From assembly GCA_036936605.1 (NCBI GenBank), contig JAUPFV010000001.1:118118771-118182770 (forward strand): a DNA stretch of 64,000 nucleotides. Direction: 5' to 3'. The first letter of the stretch is position 1; the number at the start of each line of letters is the position of its first letter. Under the pieces are notes generated by a model. It searched no databases and was not told the DNA's origin. It saw nothing but the letters and a program-made list of their open reading frames with translations. Of this stretch, positions 54,683-64,000 are shown piece after piece. Source of the stretch: Limnanthes douglasii subsp. nivea. Lineage: Eukaryota; Streptophyta; Magnoliopsida; Brassicales; Limnanthaceae. The translations under genes and the position numbers were made by a program.

Positions 54683-55122
54683 GTAGCCCCTTTTTTAGGT
54701 TATGTTCGAAGGCCTTTGGCAAGACCTAAAAAATCGCTCACGAGCATCTGAAACTACGTCCGGACAGACTTCGATTTGTGTAACAGATTTATCCGGACTA
54801 GCAAATCTCTTAGAAGCTCAAAGGTTTTGTTCATAGATCGTGGGACACGTGTCTCTTCCTGATTCGCCTCACCAGCCGTTTTTTATCCTAGAATGGCGCT
54901 CCCACTAACCTCAAAAGTAACCTCTTCAATTAATGCTGGTGATGTCAGCACCGTATTTAATCATTACTCCTATCTTTTCGTATTCTCCTAAGTTTCAAGA
55001 CATATTTTGTCTTTTTAGTATAAATTAGTCCATTTTTCACGGTTTTACCATCTTCATTATATCCACACTGTTAATCTTCAAAGATTTTACCTCTCAAAAA
55101 ACCTTTTTCCTGGTGTAAGTTT

Positions 55123-57590
55123 ATGTTCACAGCAAGAAACGCCCTTGTAAAAGGTGGGTGGCTCAACTTGTCGGAGTTAGAGAAGGCTCAAAAAGTCGAA
55201 CGAGAAAGGCGAATTGCTGCTGGAGTCCCTGTTTCCCCTATCGAAAAATCTGAAACACCAAGTTCAGAGCCTGATCGTGGTTCATCTTCTGCCAAAAGTT
55301 CAAAACCCAGAAGCTTATTCCAGCCCAATCTTTTTTACCAATCGTTTCAGGCTCATCGGTCCAGGAATCAGAGTCTGTTGTTGAACTAAAGCAAGTAGTT
55401 ACAAGCACTAAGAGACCTTCCCCCTTCATCGCCATGAGATCAGATGCTGACATCTCCCTAGAGAAGCTGGTAGATCGACAAATGGGTCGTTTAGTGAAAG
55501 GGCAGGCTGCCACCACACAGCCTAAGCCTTCAAAATCCACGCCTTCTAAGTCTGGGGCTAAGAATAAAACTACAGGGTCAGAAGCACCCATAAAAATCCC
55601 CAAGGACAAGCTGTCCGGTCCGGAGGCAACCAGTTCAAGCCTTAGGAAAGAAACCTCCGGATCTGAGCCCCAGCCGGACTCCAGACCACAAGAGGAAAGC
55701 AATGCCCAACCATCCGGAGGGCCTACTGAGCCAACCACTAGCTCTTCTCTCCTAAAACTAACTGATAATCCTTCCATGGTAATGGAAGATGTAATGGAGG
55801 ATAGCATTGAAGAAGCCCCTTTCGAGACCGATGTCTCCGGGCAGACAAGCGAGACTGATATCGTCAAGAAGAGCAAAGGCAAAGAGAAGTTGTGTTTAAA
55901 GCACCCAGATCTGCCGGAGTGACTTGTAGAGTGGGGCCTTGTTTCCACAAAGTAAGCGTAAAGTACCTGCTAGCCATGCAGAAGATTAATTACACTTTAT
56001 TCATACATCTGAACTTGGTCGGATGAGGATGAAGTGGGGGATTCCGAAAAATGTTAAAGTGAGAATATCGGTTGATCTGGAGACGCCCATGGATTGCAAA
56101 CTCATTGAGATAGTCTTCTACACTGAGTTATTTAATTGGGGGCTTAGGTTTCCCTTGGACCCAGAGATAGTCAGATATTTCCATCTGATAAAGCTCTGAC
56201 CAAGCCAACTAAGCCCTAATGCCTGGTTCACCCTCATGGCCTGTATCATGGCTTCTAGGCTCTCCGGAATTCCTCTTCCGATGGAGAAATTTGCTGCTGT
56301 AGCCAGCCTTTGCAGAAACCATATCATCCCCTTCTATCACTACAACATTGGTGATAATTACAAAGTGGTGGACGACATTCTTGAGTCAGAAAAGAACTGG
56401 AAGACTCAATTCCTGTTCATCAATGGTGCATGGGAGAACGGGAAGAAGATTAAGGCTGGTGTCAACCCAAGCATGCTTACCAATAGATGGCAAAGCGCTG
56501 GTAAAAATCTCATCACATACTTCCACCTTTACTTATAACAAATTTGTTTGTCTAATTTCTCTTCTTTCGTTTTTTGGTAGTGCTGCCTAAGGAGTTCAAC
56601 GATTACTTAGAGGCTGGGCAGACTACTTGTACCAAGCTAAATGTTTGGGCTGCTGAGAAATGAGGAAACCGCTTCCATAACTATTTTACCGGAGGCAACT
56701 TGACAAGATCTCATCTCTAGAATACCACCGGCCGGAGGGACTTGTCTTGGGAGGAATTAACCACACCACCCCCTCCGGGGGTGATTCTTCAGAAGACCGA
56801 TGGGAAAGATGGAAATCTGGCCTTGCCGGGTAGAGCTAAAGCCCCAAGAAAAATGAAGGGCAAGAAAGGCAAGGCTAAGCAAGGTGGGGCTGAAGTCAAC
56901 CCAGGTGAGGTTGAGGAAAATGCCCTTGTAAGCCCGAAGGAGCAGGAACAAGGAAGGATCGATGCTGCTTTGCTACAAGTGGTAGAGAATGAAAGTACCA
57001 AAGAGGTGGTTGGATCTCCAAATCCCCCAAAGGCTCCCAAGAAAGACAAAAAACGGGGAGCAGAAGGTGGAGATAGGGAGGCCAAGAAGAAGAAAACCTC
57101 CAATGGAGATGAAGTTGCTCTCCGACCTCCGGAGTCCTTTCTTTCGGTTGATCCAATAGACCCAACCCAAGCAGAGGAAATTCCAAGTGATTTCCACACC
57201 GGAGAGGGCACCAGAGGGGACATCGATATTGATGGAGTTGACATCAGTGGGCTTCAAGGGATTGGTCTTTACTTAAATGACCTTGAGAAGGATGATTTTG
57301 CTGGCCCTTACCTTCCCCCAAGCTCCTCGAACATGGTCACTTTCAACGGTAACTCTTTTTCTGTTTCAGGGGAGAAAGATGTGGTGACCCATTGCTTGTT
57401 AAGCAACATTCAGCCAGTGCTCAACTTAGAGAAACAAGTGTGAAACCAGTCAGCCATCATCAACACGCTCAATTATGACAAGGGGAGTTTGTCCAACGAC
57501 CTCCTTACAATCAAGCAGACTCTCGAGGCATTAAAGAAAGAAAATGAAGAGTTGATAAAGGGGAATGAGGACTTGGCCACCAATTAATCA
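55123..57590 (+). pseudogene. Antisense accessory gene of the truncated Gypsy-1 relative (best preserved copy)
   Basis: It starts at ATG 55123 (MFTARNALVKGGWLNLSELE), preceded by 440 bp of leader from the polypurine tract. A Ser/Pro-rich region with one frameshift at about 55335 and a second block (55434-55922) precede the core: NWGLRFPLDPEIVRYFHLIK, then MASRLSGIPLPMEKFAAVAS and YKVVDDILESEKNWKTQFLF. The intron 56501-56580 follows. Exon 2 reads LPKEFNDYLEAGQTT, WEELTTPPPPGVIL, a lysine-rich linker and VDISGLQGIGLYLNDLEKDD. The start of the coiled coil follows a TGA at 57441-57443. The C-terminal tail is cut off. No catalytic motif is evident, and the coiled coil suggests a structural or binding role. 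Confidence 0.82.
56501..56580 (+). other. Intron of the antisense accessory gene, copy 3
   Basis: Donor CAAAGCGCTG|GTAAAAAT, T-rich interior, acceptor TTTTTTGGTAG|TGCTGCC, 80 bp. Removing it joins GCT-G to TG-CTG-CCT in one frame, leading into LPKEF, whereas reading through hits a stop. The equivalent junction in Gypsy-1 is at 19817-19878. Confidence 0.85.
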
Positions 57591-60500
57591 TTGAGCTTTA
57601 ATGTTAGGCTTAAAATTCCTAGAACTTACAAAAAAAATATAAACACTGTATCTAGGTAGAATTACACTGAAGAGACAATGTGGTTCACAAATAAAACCTT
57701 TTAACCTATATATTTACAAGAGAGAAAAGAATCAAGAATAATAAGAATATGTTTTCTTGAAGTGCGTTAAACAAGCCAAAAATAAGGGAACAACCATCTC
57801 AAATTTAATATAAAAAACTCAAGTTATAGATTTCGCATCTTGCGACGCGTTTTATAATTGTATCGCATTTTGCATCATAATTATTACTTGTTTCGCATTT
57901 TACAACCAATTTTCTATATGTTTTGAATTTGGTAACCTATAACATGTTTTTTTACATTTCACAACCTATTTTCTACTTGTTTTGCATTTCTGATCTTCTT
58001 TACTTTTTGTTTTTCATATTTCATATCATTTACTTAATGCTTCTCGTTCTTAGGATTCAATAAAAACAATTAAAACTAGAGAAGAGAATGTTGTAAATCA
58101 TGTGGATATACTGGTTTTATTAAAATGTTTATCGTTTTTATTTTTAACACTTTTTGTTGTGGCTTCAACGATGGTTTACTACATCGAAAACCTGAATAAA
58201 TAAATAAATATGATTGGGTAAGAGTAATCCATGGGAAAATTATGAATTCAATAACAAATCATTGCAACAACATTCCTGAAAAAGTCGTAGGATACGTTTT
58301 TATGTTGGTGGTTAGTATATAACTCTTTTATTCATCACATAAATATTAATTATATGCTCATTATTACATACATTATTAAATTATATGAAACCATTTCTGA
58401 TGGAACCCGTAACAATTGGGATATGAGCATGTAGATAAGACTTTATGCCAAGATGTTTTAAATTGTTGAAGATAAGGTTTGATGCCAAGATGTTTTAAAT
58501 TGTTGAGAATCTAAAAAAATGAAGAGTTGACTTTGATTGTATCTTTAGAAACGACCACAGATGATCATGTATGTTTTCACATTCATATTTATTTTAAGAC
58601 CTTGTTTCGTAATTTATATTTGTTTTTAAACTTTATTTCGCATTTCATATTTGCTTTAAATATTGTTTCGTAATTTTGCATTTACTTTAAGCTTTGTTTT
58701 GCATTTTGCGTGTACTTTAAGATTTATTTCGCACTTCACTTTTTCTTAAATATTTGAACATCTTGTAGATTTCGGATGGATCACTAGCTCTAACATAAGA
58801 AATGAGTTTTAATAAAAAACAAAAGATGATGATGAATATGATAATAAATATAATGATAAAAATGATTATTGGGATGGTGAAGACAATGCAATAGAAGTTA
58901 GATTCATAAGAGAAATAACGGAGATGACCAATAGATCATGTGAGAAAATAAGAATATGACTCTTCAGATGGAGAAGATGAACCAAATAGGTATTGACTTA
59001 AACCACGGAGAAGAACAACAACTTCACATATGCTTAGATATCTAAAAATCAGTAGACAAGTCACAAAATAATTTGAAAATGTCTTCTCCTAATAAGATTT
59101 ACATGGTCTATAATTTGAATATAAAGATTAGGCGTTTGAAAAAATTACTAAAAATGAACTATATGTAATCATTCATTTCTCATTATTCATTTCATTTCAA
59201 TAATGTTTGAAATTCTGCATTTCAAAGTTAATCCAAAAGTATTTTCGCATTTTGCAATACAATTAAAGCATGTTTTACCTTTCGTATATTCTATAAGCCA
59301 TATTTTGCACTTCACATTTGGCATATGTCTTGTTTTGTATTTTATAATTGTATTTATCAGTATGTTTTGCTTAATTTTAAGTTGATTAGAAAAACAATCT
59401 CAACCGTTGGATACGGAAACTTTTGACCAAATGAAATATCTCAAACTTCAAAACTATAACATTGAATATATTTAAGAGATAAAAAATACATGTAAGGTAT
59501 CAAAGAGGGGGTGACTATACCAGCAACGACAAATTATTTCTTACGACATACAGTAGCTGAATAAAGTAACATCGTAGCTACAATTGTAGTAGAGTTAGAG
59601 AAAATATAGGCTATACAAAACTTTTAACTTGCTTATATTACAAACAACTCAAACAACAGAAGCATATAGTTTAAATAAACACAAAGAAATTGATAACACA
59701 TTGCCTCATGTGTAAAATATAAAAAACACAATCTGAGAAATAAATTTAAGCAAAAGAACTACAAGAAGAATGAGTACATGATTATAGTACAACTGTTTTT
59801 TCATAAAAAATTATTAGAATGTTATTGAATCTAAACGATGCACATGATGCGGTACAAAATACTGAACAACAGGTGCAGGTTATAGAAGAGGAAGTCTGTA
59901 ATGCATAGATGGAGTTTATTGATAAAGAATAATTTTTTGAATAATGCATATGTGGAACTAAAACATACACCGTGGGTGGAGGGAATGATGCATATGTTGA
60001 AGTGAAAATTTTAGTAAATTCGTAAATAAATTTTACAAATGAGGAGTTGAAAGATACATAAGAGGTGGAAGATGATTAATATAAAGTTCAAAGTAACAAG
60101 ATGTAAGTGAAATAGGATAAAATCATTAATTTTATATATTTTATAATTTTTAAAAAACAGTATTTAAAATTTTATAAAATTATGTATTACATATTTTGCA
60201 AAACCTGTTGCTTTGTATTTTTTAAAAGGTTTTATTTTGCATATTAACTTATTAATTTTTCATATTTTATAATTTTTAAATGTATTTAACACTCTTTTCA
60301 CATTTCACAATTTTTTTACAAAATAATTTGTATTTTGAAAATTTTAAATCTATTTAACACATGCCACTTTTCACATTTTGCATTTTTATTATACTTGTCA
60401 AAATTTCTTATTTCAGAGTTGTGTTTACTCTAAATTCGTTCTACTCTCATTACGTATTTTGAATTGGTATTGACATATATTTCAAATTTTTCATTTGTAT

Positions 60501-63200
60501 TTTTTTTTAATTCGCATTTGTCTTTAGCTTTGTTCCACAAATGATTAACTTGTTTTATTTTTCAGTTGTGTACTTTTGCTTTAAAGCGGGGAGAAAAGAA
60601 CAATAATCTATACAAAATTCTGAAAGGTAAAATCTCATATACACAAATACATATACTAGAATAGGTGAAGAATAATTATGAGAAAATTATGATGAGAGCT
60701 CATTTAGGAAAGTTGTTAAATATGAGGAAATTGATTGGTTAATTGAAAAAAAAAGATAAAAAATTGATGGACATCAATGAAGCCAACAAATTTTCAAAGA
60801 TTCAAATGGGGATAAATTAAGAAGATCCGGTTGTATGGTCAGTTCTAAAAAGAATTCTCTATGTTACTCTGAATAAAATGGTGAAGTTAGCCATAAAGAC
60901 CATGTTAATTACAAGGTAACATTATTTCTCCAATATGCTTTCTATTTTGTTGTTGATTTAATAAATGTTTTTCATTTGCAATTGATAGCTCCAACATGTT
61001 TCATATATCCCAATGACATTAATAATTATTTTACATTTCGCATTTGAATCAAACTTGTTTCATATTTTATAGATTATTGATGTTTATATCTACTAGATCG
61101 TATCTAAAAAAAGTATTTTGTATATCTGCCACTGAACTTGGTGGATCCTTAACAAAACCTGCTAAATTAATAGTCATTTGTAGACATGCAATGATAAGAA
61201 TTCTTTTTGTCATAAATATCTATTAATTATAAACATGTAATTATTTCTATAATTATCTTAATTTAGACCTCGGTCATTAAAAGAACATATGTTTTAGATG
61301 ATTAACAAAGTCTGGTAGGAAAAGAGTAAGATAATTATTTTTATCATTATTTTAATATTTACCAAAGTATAACAAAATGAAATCAACCATTAGACATTCA
61401 TGATGATGAACATAATAACAATAGTAAACTTTAACCCACTACTGCCAATTGAAAATACACAACAGACACAAAAAAAATTACATAAAAAATTATACGTTAT
61501 ACTTATTTCATGATTAACATGATTATATGTTTCATATTTAGTTTATAAAGCATTGTTACGAATGTTATACTTTTTAGTAAGTATAGTTTTGGAATTTTCA
61601 TTTGATAGAAATTTTTGTTTCGCATTTAACATTTGATAGAGATTATTTTCTTTGCATTTCGCATTTGTTATAAGGAATGTTTCGCATACTGTATTTGAGA
61701 AAAGGGTTGTTTCCTATTTCATACTTTTTTATCAACATTATTTTACATTTTCTATTTTATAGTAAGTATTCTTTTGTATTTAACATTTGATATCTAAGTC
61801 ATGTCTTGGATAAACCTATTATTTACATAAATTTACGTATAGAATACCTCGCCGGAAATGAGAATTTTGAAATAAAAAAAAATACTAAAGCTAATATGCC
61901 TAACAAATGTCTCACTACAGTAAAAAAATGTTGATAGTGTCGTATTGGTTTGTGAGTATGCTAAAGATTTTATTTAAAATGGTAAAATAACCAACAATTA
62001 TAACGAAGACATTGGTAAATACATGAGTGCATTTATGTTTGAAATTTTTCTCACGATGTATACAATAAATTCTTGTAGTAATTAATGTATTAATATTAAA
62101 AATATTGTATATTATATTGTATGTTACATTGTGTTCTTTGTTTTAAAAATTGATGAATGTTTACAATAATGATACATGTTTGGCAATTGTGTTAATACAT
62201 GTTTTGCAATTGTTTTAATACAACATATACCTAGACAAGCTAAATATTGTTTTTATTTTGTATTCCAGTTTAGTTGTGTTTTATATTTCACATTTTAATG
62301 TATTAATGTTATGCATTTCACATTTAACTTATTAATGTTTCGCAAATCAAATTTTAAATTATTAGTATTTTATAGTTTGCATTTCAACTTAATTCATATT
62401 TGGTCTCGTACTGCATTTTGCAAGTGAAAAATTATCATGTTTTGCATTTTGCATTACTTATATAACCGATGTTTCATATTTTGTACATTAATATTTCAAA
62501 AATTATAAAACAACCTAAACAAAAACTTTAATAATAAAAAGTATCAAACTACATCAAATATATAAGATTTTTCGCATGAACGTCTATTATGACCGACGTT
62601 ACCATCACGACTACATTTTAATTTTTTTACTAATGATTTCTCCTTTAGATGGAATATGTTTTTCCTTAGGTTTATTTTGCTTTATTTTTCAAATTGAATG
62701 GAAGAATATTTGGAGATTCAATAGAAGTAGATATTTCACCAAAAGTTCCATGTATACCCTTTGAATAAGCTTCCTTATAAGAGTTTGAGTAATAGTATGA
62801 CTCAATATATGTTAAAATATTTTTGCTAAATATTAATTATGACAGTCAAAGCAAGAGAGTATGCGGAAAAAAAAAATCAATTTGTCACATACCGCAAAAA
62901 AAACTCATAAGATCGACAACCATTACATATTTCAAAAACAATATGTGTATGACTAGTGAAAATGAAGGAACTATCTATGGACAACCTACTTCAACATTGG
63001 CTTAAAGATCCTCTGCATATCATCTTGATATTTGATTCATAAGTAAAATTATAATTCAATTAATTCCATAATGCATAAGCGTTCAGATAAATATATGTTG
63101 TTTTTTAAAATTGGGTCCCATTTTGCAATTGCACGTATTTCACTACTCAGATGTCTCTTTCGCATTTCGCAAATGTAATAATATACAGTATGAAAAATAC
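57591..63200. repeat. Field of a degenerate ~30-bp repeat with core TTTCGCATTT
   Basis: The core appears with small changes (TTTTGCATTT, TTTCACATTT, TTTCGTAATTT) dozens of times, nearly always in this orientation. Phase is clearest at 58590-58745 (CTTTAAGCTTTGTTTTGCAT units of about 30 bp), 61565-61795 (GATAGAGATT...TTTCGCATTT units of about 31 bp) and 62265-62480. Elsewhere copies are isolated. It looks like an ancient minisatellite broken by indels. No coding sequence is recognised in the interval. Confidence 0.65.
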
Positions 63201-63855
63201 TAAATTTTATAAAACTTGGATTTGACTATTAAACATTTTAGTAGATTATAGTTTCTCAACCCTATTCTCATTGGTAAGTAATAAAAACAAATTACAAAAT
63301 ATAAAATCAAAGTAAAGAATTGAAAAAACAACGGTGGTTCGAGCATAATATTTTTCTAAAAGTTAAATCCGAAGTAGATAAAAAAAATTATTTTAACAGA
63401 GGTTTGAGATAAAAAAATATTTTTAATCAAAATTTATGGTTTTAGATATACGAAATTAGCTGGGAAAACGAGAAAAAGAAATATATCCTTATATAATTAT
63501 TGAAAGTTTTCGTAAAAAATCAGATATTATATGATAATTAATAAATATAATTGGATATTTATTAGTAGTTGGATATCTTATAGGGTGAACTATCCATAAA
63601 TACGTTTTCAAGTTTCTCATTATCATATAATATTCAAAATTGGTAAACTAACACTAGATATCTATACCAAATTGAAAAAACACAAGTAACCTCTTCCTCT
63701 TTTTTGAACTAAATATTTTCTTTTCTACTTTTGTTTAAAGTCTGTATCTTTCAAACCATAGCTCGGAAAATAAATCTGAAAGTACCATCGGTGTTGCTTT
63801 TTTAAGAAGAAGAAAACTATAGCCATTGATATATATTTTTTTGCTAAAAAAACAT
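63201..63855. other. AT-rich stretch, no gene
   Basis: No recognisable frame, repeat or RNA gene. Confidence 0.5.
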
Positions 63856-64000
63856 CCTAGACCAAGCGTAAACAAACATGCAAGACCAGACATAAACAAA
63901 CATGCGAGACCAGATATAAAACAACATGTGAAACCAGACATAAACAAACATTAAATATCATGCATAAAAGATATGTTAGACTAGGCACATAAACAAACAT
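63856..64000. repeat. ~24-bp tandem repeat reaching the right edge
   Basis: Units such as CATGCAAGACCAGACATAAA, CATGCGAGACCAGATATAAA and CATGTGAAACCAGACATAAA, each completed by ACAA-type bases, follow head to tail. The last copies are more diverged. On the minus strand the array gives a short frame of MSGLACLF-like octapeptides ending near 63735. The array continues out of the window. Confidence 0.85.

Larger units (their letters stand above)
54307..57590 (-). mobile_element. Truncated Gypsy-1-family element: 3' LTR plus antisense-gene region
   Basis: An LTR in minus orientation (54307-54682) is followed by a polypurine tract (plus strand GTAGCCCCTTTTTT, 54683-54696) and then the accessory gene, which is therefore on the plus strand. 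Similarity ends in the coiled-coil part at about 57590, so pol, gag and the 5' LTR are missing. The insertion or truncation splits a field of TTTCGCAT repeats present on both sides (53830-54110, 57830 on). Confidence 0.88.

Noticed and set aside
55238..57257. Long minus-strand open frames (236, 151 and 96 codons) across the accessory gene copy
   Set aside because: They mirror the well-supported plus-strand gene; low-stop mirror frames follow from its codon composition. No homologous minus frame is conserved in the other copies.
63856..64000. CRISPR-like array
   Set aside because: There are no unique spacers between the repeats, the units abut directly, and the genome is a plant's.

Overview
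This is nuclear DNA of a flowering plant, most likely a eudicot, made almost entirely of transposable elements in a very AT-rich background. The evidence is the set of plant-type Ty3/gypsy, Ty1/copia, Mutator-like, hAT-like, LINE and tRNA-derived SINE sequences, GT-AG introns, a plant NADPH-oxidase (RBOH) gene fragment and a piece that reads like plastid rps12 intron DNA. I see no intact single-copy host gene. Nearly every reading frame is a fragment of a decayed element.

Layout. 1-123 is the 3' end of an unrecognised frame. 985-3909 is a decayed minus-strand gypsy gag-pol with a primer-binding site. 7149-8256 is a hAT-like element with an 8-bp target duplication and a split gene fragment inside. 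9523-22064 is a complete but defective gypsy element (Gypsy-1) with two LTRs, dual RNase H, integrase and a long antisense accessory gene; a minus-strand copia element (Copia-2, 13803-16407) sits in its pol. 22477-32209 is an old minus-strand gypsy element (Gypsy-3) with an initiator-Met primer site. Beyond a protease remnant, its pol appears to be replaced by unrelated coding sequence, and that is split by a plus-strand copia element (Copia-1, 23550-29398) whose 3' LTR carries a 690-bp organellar insert. 32650-41035 is a second gypsy element (Gypsy-2) with gag, pol and the antisense gene but no 3' LTR. It is followed by a third gypsy integrase scrap (41160-41760).

42356-48012 is a full-length Mutator-like element with ~200-bp terminal inverted repeats, a 10-bp target duplication and a broken transposase gene. 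48663-49501 holds an RBOH fragment behind an intron-like leader, bracketed by three related hairpins. 50295-50518 is a SINE, 50824-51081 a long fold-back element and 52245-53110 the 3' part of a LINE on the minus strand. 54307-57590 is a truncated minus-strand relative of Gypsy-1 in which the antisense gene is best preserved. The remainder to 64000 is AT-rich and carries a degenerate ~30-bp repeat with the core TTTCGCATTT, plus a ~24-bp tandem repeat running off the right edge.

The most interesting signals are (i) the antisense, intron-containing accessory gene shared by three gypsy copies, (ii) apparent gene capture by the hAT element and by Gypsy-3, (iii) the hairpin family around the RBOH fragment, and (iv) the organellar insert in a single LTR. 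By eye, LTR divergence ranks Copia-2 (~98% identical) and Copia-1 (~97%) as the youngest insertions, Gypsy-1 (~90%) as older and Gypsy-3 as oldest. No search or alignment program was run.
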